The notes beneath the pieces were generated by a model. It saw only the letters and a list, made by a program, of their open reading frames with translations. It did not search any database and was not told where the DNA came from. Shown here one piece after another: positions 8,679-17,638 of a DNA stretch of 64,000 nucleotides. The stretch is from Pseudoxanthomonas sp. JBR18. Its GTDB lineage: Bacteria > Pseudomonadota > Gammaproteobacteria > Xanthomonadales > Xanthomonadaceae. The translations under genes and the position numbers were made by a program. Within the stretch, counting starts at the first letter, position 1. Every line of letters starts with the position of its first letter. The stretch lies in NCBI RefSeq assembly GCF_028198165.1, contig NZ_CP116339.1, positions 682,001 to 746,000 on the forward strand. The letters run 5' to 3'.

Positions 8679-10097
8679 CTACGTTGTGTGCAGACGCCGC
8701 TGCCGGCGCTGCATCCAGCCAAGATCGAACACCAGCACCAGCAGCAGTGAAACGCCCACCAACGGGAACAGCACGCCTCCCACCGCCAGCAGCGCCACGA
8801 CCATCTTCAGCGCCCGCGGCTGCGCGGGCAGCGGCGGCACGCCCAACCCGGCGCGCGGACGCCGCTTCCACCACATCACCGCCGCGCTGACACAGAGCAG
8901 CAGCGTGCAGGCACAGGCCAGCACCAGCAGCAGCCGGTTGGCATTGCCGAACTCATCGCCCATGTGCACGTTGATGCCCCACTCAAACGCCTTGGCCACC
9001 GGGCCGTAGTCGGCATAGTCCATATCCAGCAGCACCTTGCCGCTGTACTGGTCCAGGTGGATCACCCGCTGCTGATCCAGGTGTCCGTTGTAGAGCGAGG
9101 CGGTATACACGCCGCGCGCACCCTGCGGCATCGACACGCTGTAGCCGGCGCCGATGCCGCGCGCAGCGAAGATCGCCAATGCGCGGTCCAGCCCGATCGC
9201 ACCGACTTGCGGCGCGGTGCCAGCACTCCTGGCGTGACCCGGGTGATTCATGCCGGGCATGTCGGCCATCGCATCCTTGGGCATCGACTGCGGCAGGCGC
9301 GCCTGCGCCAGCGACCAGGCCGGCACCGTGGTCTGCGCCAGGCGCGCCTGCGACATCGGCACCTGCACGCGCACGCCGGCCGGATAGCCGAAGTTGTGTC
9401 CATTGACCCACTGGTTGACCTGCGCGCCCCACAGCCACGACCACGGCATCCCGGTCAGCGCCAGGAACAGCACCGCCGCGCCCGCGCCGATGCCAAGCAC
9501 CGCATGCAGGTCGCGCCAGAACAGCCGCTGCGTCGGCCTGCCGCGCACCGTGACCACGCCGCCTGTCCTCCCCCTCGGCCACCACAGGTAGACGCCGGTC
9601 AGCACCAGCAGGATCGTCCAGCCGGCGGCCAGTTCGATCAGCGCGCTGGCCCAGGCGCCGAGCAGATCCAGGCTATGCAAACGGCGCAGCGTCCAGCCGA
9701 AGGTGCCGCGATCCGGTAACGACCCCAGCACCCGCGCATCGGCCGGATCCACATAGACCACGCGGCGCGCACCGGTCGCGGTGATCACGCCGACTTCCGC
9801 CGACGCATCGGCCTGGGCCGGGGTGGTATAGCGGAACACCTGGCCCGGCTGCGCGGCCAGGGCAGCATCGGCGATGCGTTGCGGCGTCGCCTGCGTCGCG
9901 CTCGGCTGCACGACCAGCAACGCGTGATGCACCAGCCGGTCCAATGGCTTGTGATAGACAAAGCCCGCGCCGGTCAGCGCCAGCCACGCCAGGAACGGCA
10001 GCACCAGCAGGCCTGCGTAGAAGTGCCAGCGCCACACCGCGCGATACAGCGAAGCGGCACCGATGCCACGCCGGGTCGTCGTCGCAAGCGCGGCCAT
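8679..10097 (-). CDS. PepSY-associated TM helix protein, likely copper-related
   Basis: This 472 aa inner-membrane protein belongs to the PepSY_TM family found with siderophore and metal receptors, where it is thought to act as a reductase or transport partner. The family's hydrophobic helices are visible near residues 20-45, 150-175, 200-220 and 375-400, with a late one at the C-terminus. A periplasmic Met/His-rich stretch, ADMPGMNHPGH, resembles copper-binding sequences. The start is fixed by the junction with the TonB receptor: its ATG shares one base with the receptor's TGA (TGATG). That overlap and the PCuAC gene downstream argue for copper rather than iron as the metal. Confidence 0.85.
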   Translation of the reverse strand: MAALATTTRRGIGAASLYRAVWRWHFYAGLLVLPFLAWLALTGAGFVYHKPLDRLVHHALLVVQPSATQATPQRIADAALAAQPGQVFRYTTPAQADASAEVGVITATGARRVVYVDPADARVLGSLPDRGTFGWTLRRLHSLDLLGAWASALIELAAGWTILLVLTGVYLWWPRGRTGGVVTVRGRPTQRLFWRDLHAVLGIGAGAAVLFLALTGMPWSWLWGAQVNQWVNGHNFGYPAGVRVQVPMSQARLAQTTVPAWSLAQARLPQSMPKDAMADMPGMNHPGHARSAGTAPQVGAIGLDRALAIFAARGIGAGYSVSMPQGARGVYTASLYNGHLDQQRVIHLDQYSGKVLLDMDYADYGPVAKAFEWGINVHMGDEFGNANRLLLVLACACTLLLCVSAAVMWWKRRPRAGLGVPPLPAQPRALKMVVALLAVGGVLFPLVGVSLLLVLVFDLGWMQRRQRRLHTT

Positions 10098-12151
10098 CAG
10101 AAGCTCCAGGTCCAGCTGGCATAGAGCGCACGCCCGTCGCCAGGCGAGAAGCCATAGCTGCCGCTGTCGTACCACGCGTAGACGTAGAAGCGATCAGTGA
10201 CGTTCTTCAGCTGCAGCGAGACTTCGTTGCGCGCGTCCAGCGTCCAGGTCGCGCCGAGGTTGGCCAGCGCGTAGCTGCCGTAGCGGCCCAGCGTATTGGT
10301 GCGTTCGAGATAATAATCGCCCTGGCCGTTGCCCCAGGCGCTGAGCTTCACCCGGTCGGTGACCTGCCAGTCCACGCCGGCGCTCGCCAGCCAGCGCGGC
10401 ACGTTCTCGATCTGACGGCCTTCGGTCAGCGGCGCATCCGGTGCGGCCTCGGCCACCGTGGCCTTCTGCCGCGAGTAGGCGAACCACGCACTCCAGCGTT
10501 GCCCCGGCTGCAGGTTGGCCTGCAGATCCCAGCCACGCCGCAGGGTGCGGCCGACATTGGTGACATCGCTGCCGGTGCCGGTGGCGCCTAGCACGGTGGC
10601 GACCTCACCGGAGGCGCGCTGCTCCCAGTACGCCACTCGCCCGCTCAGCCACGGCGTCGGCACCAGCTTGAAGCCCGCTTCCCAGCCATCGTTGATCGAC
10701 GGACCGAGATCGTGGACGGTGGTGCGATACGCACCATCGCCGGCTCCGATCTGGAAGGTGCGACCCCAGTTGGCGTAGGCCGTCGTGGCCTCGTTCAACG
10801 CATACGAGGCGCTGAACTTGGGTTGGCGGATGGTGCCGTAGCCGTAGGTGTCGTAGCGCAGGCCGGTGATGCGGTCGTGCAGGGCGCCGTCGACACGGTC
10901 GATGCGATATGCCGGCACCAGCTTGAGCCCTTCGATCGGCTGCAGCACCGCCTGCAGATAGGCGCCGCGCGTGTCGAGCGTGTAATCCCAATCGCGGGTC
11001 AGCGCCAGGCGGGCCTGTGACGCGGTCCGCCAGCGCCGCGCGGTGTTGTCCTGCCATTGTGCGTCCGCGCCACCTTCCAGCGCGAACATGCCGCTCGGGC
11101 TCCAGGTCGCAGTCGCGAGCAGGCCCCGCTGGGTCTCGTCGTTGTCGCGCTCCTGCTGGCTGCCGGTCTGCGAGAAGCGCACGAACCGCGCATTGGTGTA
11201 GCGGTTGACGTAGGCCTTGCCGCTCCAGGTCCAGGCCTGCCCAAGGCGACCGTCCAGGTGCAGCGCGGTCTGCGCAGTCTGGCGCTGCCCGCCGTCTGCC
11301 GCCGCGTAGGACACCGCGTCGCGCGGGGTGGCCTTCGCCAGCGCATAGGTGCTGAAGTAACCCGGCTCGCGCGCGTCATTGCGGTAGTAGCGCGTGCTCA
11401 GCAGCGCGCGCCAGCGATCGTCCTGTGCGTTGTAACCCCACTTGGCGGCGAAGTTGCGCTTCACCGCGTCGGCATGATCCCGGGCGCCATCCGAATCGCG
11501 CCAGCCGAGGAAGTAGTTCTGCGTCCAAGGGCCGGATTCGAAGCCCTTGGACAACTGCACCTCGCGCGTGCCGTAGCTGCCGAGGGTGAGGTTCAGCCGG
11601 CCCTCGTTGCCGCCGGTGCGGGTGACCAGATTGACGTCACCGGCGATGGCGTTGAGCCCGTAGCGCGCATCGTTGGTGCCGCGCACGACTTCGATGGCGG
11701 CGATGTCGCCGGACATCACCGCGTCCAGGTAGGGCATCGCGCCAGCGTTGTCGTTACTGGGAATGCCATCGATCAGCAGCTTGACCGCGTTGATGCGCCC
11801 CTCGGCATTGAACCCGCGGAACGAGAAACTGCCCCCCACCGTGCCCATGCGGAACGGGGTGAGCTGCATGCCCGGCACCTTGCCGAACAACTCCCAGGTG
11901 TTGTCCACATGCTGGTCGCGCACCTGATCGGCGCCGACCACATCGACCGAAGTGATGACCTTGTGCGCAGGCAAGGCGCCGCGGTTTGCGGCCTGGACCT
12001 GCACTTGGCCCAGGGTGAGCACGGCATCGTCCTGCTCCAGGGCGGCGGCTTGGCCGGTGCAGGCCAGCAAGGCCAGGCCGAGGCAGAACGGTCGCGTCGG
12101 CGCACGACGCCACGATACCGCCCGATCGGGCGGCAAACGGAAGGATTCCAC
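10097..12151 (-). CDS. TonB-dependent outer-membrane receptor, probable copper uptake
   Basis: This predicts a 684 aa TonB-dependent receptor: an N-terminal plug (near residues 60-170, with the SFSFRGFNAEG segment) and a beta-barrel ending in the aromatic ASWTWSF. I start at the GTG at 12149-12151, which gives VESFRLPPDR and then a signal peptide ending GQAAA, with GGAG nine bases upstream. The longer frame to 12586 overlaps the DUF2946 gene and is not credible. The downstream PepSY and PCuAC genes and upstream DUF2946 gene suggest it imports copper or a copper chelate. This resembles receptors of pcu-type copper-acquisition operons; the substrate is inference. Confidence 0.88.
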   Translation of the reverse strand: MESFRLPPDRAVSWRRAPTRPFCLGLALLACTGQAAALEQDDAVLTLGQVQVQAANRGALPAHKVITSVDVVGADQVRDQHVDNTWELFGKVPGMQLTPFRMGTVGGSFSFRGFNAEGRINAVKLLIDGIPSNDNAGAMPYLDAVMSGDIAAIEVVRGTNDARYGLNAIAGDVNLVTRTGGNEGRLNLTLGSYGTREVQLSKGFESGPWTQNYFLGWRDSDGARDHADAVKRNFAAKWGYNAQDDRWRALLSTRYYRNDAREPGYFSTYALAKATPRDAVSYAAADGGQRQTAQTALHLDGRLGQAWTWSGKAYVNRYTNARFVRFSQTGSQQERDNDETQRGLLATATWSPSGMFALEGGADAQWQDNTARRWRTASQARLALTRDWDYTLDTRGAYLQAVLQPIEGLKLVPAYRIDRVDGALHDRITGLRYDTYGYGTIRQPKFSASYALNEATTAYANWGRTFQIGAGDGAYRTTVHDLGPSINDGWEAGFKLVPTPWLSGRVAYWEQRASGEVATVLGATGTGSDVTNVGRTLRRGWDLQANLQPGQRWSAWFAYSRQKATVAEAAPDAPLTEGRQIENVPRWLASAGVDWQVTDRVKLSAWGNGQGDYYLERTNTLGRYGSYALANLGATWTLDARNEVSLQLKNVTDRFYVYAWYDSGSYGFSPGDGRALYASWTWSF

Positions 12152-12228
12152 GGAATAAAGCTCCAGCGAACACGGAGTGGCCGCCGCTGGCCCACGCGAG
12201 GCCGGCAGCGGATCAAGAACGGCGTGTA

Positions 12229-12675
12229 TCAGGCGTGGAGCGGTGGGCCGCGCGCGGCGTGGGCCGGCCAGGCCGCGTGCAGGCGCGGCAGAACATGTCG
12301 CAAGGGAAGCGCACGTGACGCGGGCTGAAGCAGCGGCAGGATCAGCGCCAGCAGCACGAAGGGCAGCAGGTTGGCCGCCAGCACACAGTAGCCACAGGCG
12401 GCGCCGTCGTGCCCGGCCGGCATGGGCATGCCGTCGCCGTGGTCCATGCCCGCGTGCTCCATCGCTACGGCCGGCGCGCGCGCGCCATCGGAGAGGTGAT
12501 CCAGATCGACCAGCCGCAGGCCCTGCCCCGTGCACAGTTCCACCAGGTGCGCGACGTGCGCCTGCGCGCCGTGCCACTGCATCCAACGGCTCACCGCCGG
12601 CGCGATGGCCATCATCAGCACACCTATCAGGGCGAGCCGGTGCATGGCGAGCAGGAAGCGACGGTGACGCAGCAT
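12229..12675 (-). CDS. DUF2946 family protein, copper-operon leader gene
   Basis: This encodes 148 aa with a membrane or signal segment near residues 12-30, a Met/His-rich stretch (MEHAGMDHGDGMPMPAGHDG), a CGYC motif at 94-97 and a second hydrophobic segment. This matches the DUF2946 family, small proteins often found beside copper-linked TonB receptors. No biochemical role is established. The Met/His cluster and the cysteines suggest copper binding. It is first in a run of four minus-strand genes. No strong ribosome site marks the start; an internal ATG 10 codons later is possible. Confidence 0.78.
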   Translation of the reverse strand: MLRHRRFLLAMHRLALIGVLMMAIAPAVSRWMQWHGAQAHVAHLVELCTGQGLRLVDLDHLSDGARAPAVAMEHAGMDHGDGMPMPAGHDGAACGYCVLAANLLPFVLLALILPLLQPASRALPLRHVLPRLHAAWPAHAARGPPLHA

Positions 12676-12688
12676 GGCGTGCAGTCTA

Positions 12689-12698
12689 GACCATGGTC
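12689..12698. promoter_or_regulatory. Short palindrome before the copper operon
   Basis: GACCATGGTC is a perfect 10 bp palindrome, extended imperfectly to 16 bp (CTAGACCATGGTCCAG), 14 bases upstream of the DUF2946 start. It is placed where a repressor could act but matches no copper-regulator site I know. Confidence 0.25.
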
Positions 12699-12790
12699 CA
12701 GGTCGGGTCGCTCTTCGAACGCCATTGACGTCGCCGCATGCGCCGGTGGCTTAAGCTCGCGGCCCCGCTTTTCCGGCGCCCCTTGTGACC

Positions 12791-13990
12791 ATGGATTCGA
12801 CGAACCCAGAGCCTGCCCCCGAGGCCATCGCCGAGACACCGACGCCAACTTCTGAAAGCCTGCGCCTGGAAGCCTTGCGCAGCTACCGGATCCTGGATAC
12901 GCCAAGCGAGCCGGCCTTCGACGACATCACCCGTATAGCGGCGCTGATCTGCGGCACGCCCATGGCGCTGGTCAGTCTGGTCGACCACGACCGGCAATGG
13001 TTCAAGAGCCGGGTGGGATTGGAAGCGCCGCAGACACCAAGGACCTCTTCGATCTGCGCCCATGCGATCGCGCAGGACGCGCTGTTCGTGGTCGAGGACA
13101 CGCTGGAAGACCCGCGCTTCGTCCGCAATCCACTGGTCACCGGCGACCCGCACCTGCGCTTCTACGCCGGTGCGCTGCTCAAGACTTCGGACGGATTGCC
13201 ACTGGGGACCGTCTGCGTGCTCGACACCCAGCCGCGACGGCTTTCGGAGGCCCAGCGCGAGGCGCTGACCGCGTTGGCACGGCAGGCCATGGCCCAGCTG
13301 GAACTACGCCGTACCCTGGCCTATGCGCAGGAAGCAGCGCATTACCGTGGCCGGCTGATGGCCATCGCCGGGCACGACCTGAAGACGCCGCTGCGCGCGG
13401 CCTCCTACACGATCGAGAAGGTCCGTCGCAGTGTCGAGCCACCGTTGGCCGCGCAGCTGGAAAGCGCCAAGCAGTCCCTCGCTGGCATCGCCAAGGACTT
13501 CGAGCAGTTGGCCACCATGGCGGCGGCGGGAGGCTCGGGAACCTCGCCGCGCATGACCGAGTTCCCGATCGCCCAGGTGCTTGCGCCGGTGCTGGAAACC
13601 TGGCGCCGCCAGGCCGAGCAGCGCGGACTGGCACTGCACGCGGTCCACACGGACCTGCGCGTACGCAGCCATCCCACGCTGCTGGCCACGGTGATCGGCA
13701 ACCTGGTGGGCAATGCGATCAAGTACACCGCCACCGGCAAGGTGCTGGTTGGCTGCCGTCGACGTGGCGATCAGGTCCTGCTGGAAGTCCTGGACACCGG
13801 CCAAGGCATGGACGCGCAGACCACCCATGAGGTCTTCAATGCCTTCCGTCAGGGCGACCCGGCCAGCGACGGACTGGGCCTGGGCCTGTGGATCGTCAGC
13901 CGCACCGCCCAGACGCTGGGCAGCGAAGTCCGCCTGACCACCCACCCCGGCCGTGGGACTCGCTTCACCGTGTCCATGGCCCGCGCCTGA
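12791..13990 (+). CDS. GAF-domain sensor histidine kinase (orphan)
   Basis: This is a soluble histidine kinase of 399 aa from the ATG at 12791 (a GTG two codons earlier is possible). An N-terminal GAF domain covers about residues 40-180. A HisKA dimerisation domain follows with phospho-acceptor H195 in GHDLKTPL, then an ATPase domain with N-box NLVGNAIKY near 307, G1 DTGQGM and G2 DGLGLGLWIV. There are no membrane segments, so it senses a cytoplasmic signal or partner. No response regulator lies beside it. It is divergent from the copper operon. Confidence 0.9.
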   Translation: MDSTNPEPAPEAIAETPTPTSESLRLEALRSYRILDTPSEPAFDDITRIAALICGTPMALVSLVDHDRQWFKSRVGLEAPQTPRTSSICAHAIAQDALFVVEDTLEDPRFVRNPLVTGDPHLRFYAGALLKTSDGLPLGTVCVLDTQPRRLSEAQREALTALARQAMAQLELRRTLAYAQEAAHYRGRLMAIAGHDLKTPLRAASYTIEKVRRSVEPPLAAQLESAKQSLAGIAKDFEQLATMAAAGGSGTSPRMTEFPIAQVLAPVLETWRRQAEQRGLALHAVHTDLRVRSHPTLLATVIGNLVGNAIKYTATGKVLVGCRRRGDQVLLEVLDTGQGMDAQTTHEVFNAFRQGDPASDGLGLGLWIVSRTAQTLGSEVRLTTHPGRGTRFTVSMARA

Positions 13991-14081
13991 ATGCATCGCT
14001 GAGCAAGCCATTTCTGCTGCCTGGCAGGTCTTCAGCCCAGGACATGGTCTGCCGATAAGACAACGCGGCGTCATCCTCCCT

Positions 14082-14116
14082 GACGCTCCTGCCGTCTTTC
14101 GCCGGCATGGAGCGTC
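14082..14116 (+). repeat. Inverted repeat between kinase and chemoreceptor genes
   Basis: GACGCTCCTGCCG (14082-14094) pairs with CGGCATGGAGCGTC (14103-14116), leaving a single bulged T and an 8 nt loop. No U-tract follows, so this could be a Rho-dependent or bidirectional stop, or a structured leader 90 bp before the chemoreceptor start. Confidence 0.45.
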
Positions 14117-14204
14117 TTGGATATGAGTGCCCGGCGTTGCCGCCGGGGTGCTCGCGGAAGGGCGCAATCGCGGTCGGCTTCTTTCCTCTTCAAGGCAGTT
14201 CACC

Positions 14205-16193
14205 ATGTCCCGCATCTCTCCGCCCCCCGCCTCCTTCTGGCGCAACTGGCTGCGCTTGCGGCCGCGCGGCGATCAGCGCGCGCAACTGGCCGCCGTGGAT
14301 CGGGTCATGGCCGTGATCGAATTCGATCTGGACGGCACCATTCGGGCTGCCAACGACAACTTCCTGCAGGTGATGGGTTATCAGCGCGAGGAGATCATCG
14401 GTCGGCACCATCGCCTGTTCGTGGCTCCGGGCCAGGCCGATAGCGAGGACTACCGCCAGTTCTGGCAGCGCCTGGGCAGTGGTGCGTTCGACAGCGGGCG
14501 CTATAAGCGTCTGGGCAAGGACGGGCGCGAGGTATGGATCAGAGCCTCCTACAATCCGGTGCTCGACGCCGCCGGGCGTCCCTACAAGGTGATCAAGTAC
14601 GCCAACGACATTACCGACGCGATGCGCCGCGCTGCCGAGATGGAAAGCCGCATCACTGCGATCGACAAGGCCATGGCGGTGATCGAGTTCGACCTGAACG
14701 GGCACGTGCTGGAGGCCAACGAAAACTTCCTCAAGGCCATGGGCTACACGCGCGAGGAGATCCTGGGCAAGCACCATCGTCTGTTCGTCGATCCGGCCGA
14801 GCGCAAGGACCCGGCCTATCAGAGGTTTTGGGAAAAGCTCAGCCGGGGCGAACTGGATGCCGGCCGCTATCGACGCATCGACCGGCACGGCCGGGAGGTC
14901 TGGCTGCGCGCCTCCTACAATCCCATCCTCGATGCGGACGGGCGGCCCTACAAGGTGATCAAGTACGCCACCGACATCACCGACCAGGTGACCCGGGCCG
15001 CCGACTGCGAAAGTCGCATCGCGGCCATCGACAAGGCCATGGCGGTGATCGAATTCGATCTGCGGGGCAACATCCTCCATGCCAATGCCAACTTTCTGGA
15101 CCTGTTGGGTTATCGCCTGGAGGAGGTGCGCGGCCAGCATCACGGCATGTTCGTGGACCCCGCCACCCGCGCCAGCGAAGACTATCGGCGGTTCTGGGCC
15201 AAGCTGGGGAGCGGTGCACTGGACGCCGGCCGATATCAGCGCCTGCGCAAGGATGGGCGGCCGGTATGGATTCAAGCCTCCTATAATCCGGTGCTGGACG
15301 GCGCCGGGCGTCCTTACAAGGTGGTCAAGTACGCCAGCGACATCACCGCCCAGGTGAACGATAGCGCGCGCATGACCACGCTGGTCGAGCAGGCCGGCGC
15401 CGTGGCCGCCCGGGTCGACGCCAGCGCGCGGCATATCGCCGACAGCAACCGCGATCTGTCCACGCGTATCCAGGCGCAGTCCGCCTCGGTGCAGCGCACC
15501 GTGGCCTCGATCAATGCCCTGGCCGAGACGGTGCGCGACAACGCCCACAATGCCGATGCCGCCCGCGACGGCGCCGAGCGCTCGGCTGCGGTGGCGCGGC
15601 AGGGCGCCGAGGTGATCGCAGGCGTGGTCACCGGCAGCGGACAGATCCGCGCCGCCAACGACCGGATCACCGACATCATCCAGGTCATCGACGGCATCGC
15701 CTTCCAGACCAACATCCTGGCGCTCAATGCCGCGGTCGAGGCCGCGCGTGCAGGCGAGATGGGACGGGGCTTTGCCGTCGTGGCCAGCGAAGTGCGCAAC
15801 CTGGCGATGCGCTGCACCGCTTCGGCTCGGGAAATCCGCACGCTGATCGAGGACGCCACCGCCCGCGTCCACGACGGCGAACGCCTGGCCGGCGAGGCTG
15901 GCGCGGTGATGCAACAAGCGTTGTCAGCGGTGCTGGAGGTCAGCCAGTCAGTCGCTGGCATCGCCAGCTCCAGCCGCCAGCAACTGGAGGGAGTCGTGCA
16001 GGCCCGTCAGGAGCTGCAGGCCATCAACGACCGCAGCCAGCAGGAGTCGACGGTGGTTCAGGCCATCGCCGCCTCGGCCGGCGACCTGCAGCAGCAGTCT
16101 TCGCGCCTGTACGCCCTGGTGGGAAGCGAGACGGACAGCGAGGCACCGGCGTCTGCTCTGGGCAAGCACGTCGCGCTCCCATCGACCTGCTGA
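14205..16193 (+). CDS. Soluble methyl-accepting chemotaxis protein with three PAS domains
   Basis: This 662 aa chemoreceptor has no membrane segments. Residues about 35-400 are three tandem PAS units of 122 aa, each containing MAVIEFDL, an N-FL-MGY segment, HH--FV, and ASYNP followed by D--GRPYKV-KYA--IT. The rest is a helical signalling domain with the hairpin tip [20 protein letters not shown]. The layout resembles cytoplasmic PAS-MCPs such as Pseudomonas BdlA (biofilm dispersal), but with one more PAS. PAS ligands such as heme or FAD are common but not shown here. The ATG at 14205 gives a compact N-terminus. Confidence 0.93.
   Translation: MSRISPPPASFWRNWLRLRPRGDQRAQLAAVDRVMAVIEFDLDGTIRAANDNFLQVMGYQREEIIGRHHRLFVAPGQADSEDYRQFWQRLGSGAFDSGRYKRLGKDGREVWIRASYNPVLDAAGRPYKVIKYANDITDAMRRAAEMESRITAIDKAMAVIEFDLNGHVLEANENFLKAMGYTREEILGKHHRLFVDPAERKDPAYQRFWEKLSRGELDAGRYRRIDRHGREVWLRASYNPILDADGRPYKVIKYATDITDQVTRAADCESRIAAIDKAMAVIEFDLRGNILHANANFLDLLGYRLEEVRGQHHGMFVDPATRASEDYRRFWAKLGSGALDAGRYQRLRKDGRPVWIQASYNPVLDGAGRPYKVVKYASDITAQVNDSARMTTLVEQAGAVAARVDASARHIADSNRDLSTRIQAQSASVQRTVASINALAETVRDNAHNADAARDGAERSAAVARQGAEVIAGVVTGSGQIRAANDRITDIIQVIDGIAFQTNILALNAAVEAARAGEMGRGFAVVASEVRNLAMRCTASAREIRTLIEDATARVHDGERLAGEAGAVMQQALSAVLEVSQSVAGIASSSRQQLEGVVQARQELQAINDRSQQESTVVQAIAASAGDLQQQSSRLYALVGSETDSEAPASALGKHVALPSTC
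14307..15404 (+). repeat. Three tandem 366 bp PAS-coding repeats
   Basis: Equivalent ATGGC(C/G)GTGATCGA motifs begin at 14307, 14673 and 15039, exactly 366 bp apart (122 codons). The units are closely similar in protein and still recognisably similar in DNA, pointing to tandem duplication within one gene. Confidence 0.9.
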
Positions 16194-16395
16194 CGCCAGT
16201 GCGCCAGCGGCAGTGAGCATTCACCGGCGCCGCGCGACGTGCCGGCGCCAGCACCGCTTGCGGCCACACGACCCGGCGATGATCGCCGGTGGGGGCCGGA
16301 CCCGCCTTACCCGCACAGGACGCCACCAGCGCGTTCGCCGTAGGCCCGCCTCAAATGGTCTGGACGCCGTAGTCCAGGATCGACGGCCGCTTCAA

Positions 16396-16428
16396 GTCCG
16401 CGTGTTCCTCCTTGGAGGACGCGCAGAC
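16396..16428. repeat. Imperfect hairpin between convergent chemoreceptor and cysB genes
   Basis: TCCTC and GAGGA flank a CTTG loop, with further pairing GCGT/ACGC on either side of small bulges. It sits in the 289 bp gap between two convergent genes and may be a terminator. No U-tract is present. Nothing else is recognisable in the gap. Confidence 0.3.
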
Positions 16429-16482
16429 TGGGGTTGACCAGACCGATCACCCTCCACACGAGATGCCCCCGGGCGGGACCGG

Positions 16483-17469
16483 TCAGCTGGTGATGGTCTG
16501 GGTGAGCGATTCCCAGGTTGGCGGCAGCGGCCAGTCAGGCTCCCGATTGCCGTCCATCACCTGGCGCAGGTCGCGCTTGTCGATCTGCGGGGCGAGCACG
16601 TTGACCAGGTCCAGCGCGTAGTCGCGCAGGACGCGTTCGCGCGGCAGCACGGCCCAGGCGATGCACTCGCTGATCTCCCTGGGCGCTGGCCACGCGCGCA
16701 GGTCGGTATCGCCGATGCTGACCGCCATCTCCGCCAGCAGGCCCACGCCCATGCCGGTGCGCACGTAGGTCTTGATCAGGTCCGCGTCCAGCGCGGTCAG
16801 GGCGATGTCCGGTTCCAGCCCGGCCTCGGCGAAGGCCCGCTGCAGGGACGAGCCGGGCCGGGTGGAGGATTCGTAGCTGATCAGCGGCTGCGCGGCCAGG
16901 GTCGCCAGGTCCGGCGCGGGCGCGCCCTTGCGATCCAGCGCGTGGCCGCGCGGCACCACCACCAACCGCCGCCAGCGGTACAGCGGAACGGCCAGCCCGG
17001 CCGGCGGTACGTCGCCGGAGGTGCTGATCACCGCCATGTCGGCGTCGCCGCGCCCCAGCAGGTCCAGGGCATCGGACTCGGCCGCCTGCTGCAGGTGCAC
17101 GCTGACCTGCGGATAGGCGCGCTTGATCTGCGCCACCGCGTGGGGCAGGACGAAGCGCGACTGGGTATGGGTGGTGGCCAGGACCAGCTGGCCCTGGCTC
17201 TCGCGGCGCTGGTTGGCCGCGTAGGTGCGGATGTTGTTGGCTTCGGCCAGGACCAGGCGCGCGCGCTGGATGACTTCCTCGCCGGCCGGGGTCACCGACT
17301 CCAGGCTGCGCCCCTTGCGCACGAACAGCAGGAAGCCCAGCTCGTCCTCCAGTTGCTTGAGCTGCTTGGACAGCCCGGGCTGGGTGGCGTGCACGCGCGC
17401 GGCCGCCACGGTGATGTTGAACTCCGCATCGGCGATGGCGACCAGGTAGCGCAGCTGGGTCAGGGTCAT
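16483..17469 (-). CDS. cysB: CysB-type LysR transcriptional regulator of sulfur assimilation
   Basis: LysR-family regulator of 328 aa. It has an N-terminal winged helix-turn-helix (about residues 18-40, ending TQPGLSKQLKQLE) and a substrate-binding domain. TTHTQSRFVLP near residue 100 is characteristic of CysB, which senses O-acetylserine or N-acetylserine and activates the cys genes. It is divergent from cysG-cysK, and a perfect ATAAC-N5-GTTAT dyad lies between them. The context of cysG, cysK and cysJIH in one window supports the assignment. Confidence 0.9.
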   Translation of the reverse strand: MTLTQLRYLVAIADAEFNITVAAARVHATQPGLSKQLKQLEDELGFLLFVRKGRSLESVTPAGEEVIQRARLVLAEANNIRTYAANQRRESQGQLVLATTHTQSRFVLPHAVAQIKRAYPQVSVHLQQAAESDALDLLGRGDADMAVISTSGDVPPAGLAVPLYRWRRLVVVPRGHALDRKGAPAPDLATLAAQPLISYESSTRPGSSLQRAFAEAGLEPDIALTALDADLIKTYVRTGMGVGLLAEMAVSIGDTDLRAWPAPREISECIAWAVLPRERVLRDYALDLVNVLAPQIDKRDLRQVMDGNREPDWPLPPTWESLTQTITS

Positions 17470-17543
17470 CGGGAAGGCTCGCGCGTCCGCCGGCGCGGGT
17501 GGGAAGGGGATGCCGACTCTACGTGCTCAAGCCGTGCGCGCTT

Positions 17544-17558
17544 ATAACGTAGGGTTAT
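17544..17558. promoter_or_regulatory. LysR-type operator candidate between cysB and cysG
   Basis: ATAAC-GTAGG-GTTAT is a perfect dyad with 5 bp arms and a 5 bp spacer, in an AT-richer patch of the 169 bp divergent region. It lies 75 bp from the cysB start and 81 bp from the cysG start. The size and spacing fit a LysR-type site, so CysB binding and autoregulation are likely. Confidence 0.65.
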
Positions 17559-17638
17559 CTGAACGCAGCGGCAAGTCATTTCCGATGGCCATGGGCCGCG
17601 CGTAGCGTCGTGCCCCCGGACCACCCGACGCCCTGCCC

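Noticed and set aside
12152..12586. Extension of the copper-operon TonB receptor to 12586
   Set aside because: It would overlap the DUF2946 gene and read Arg/Ala-rich sequence; the GTG at 12151 has a ribosome site and gives a normal signal peptide.
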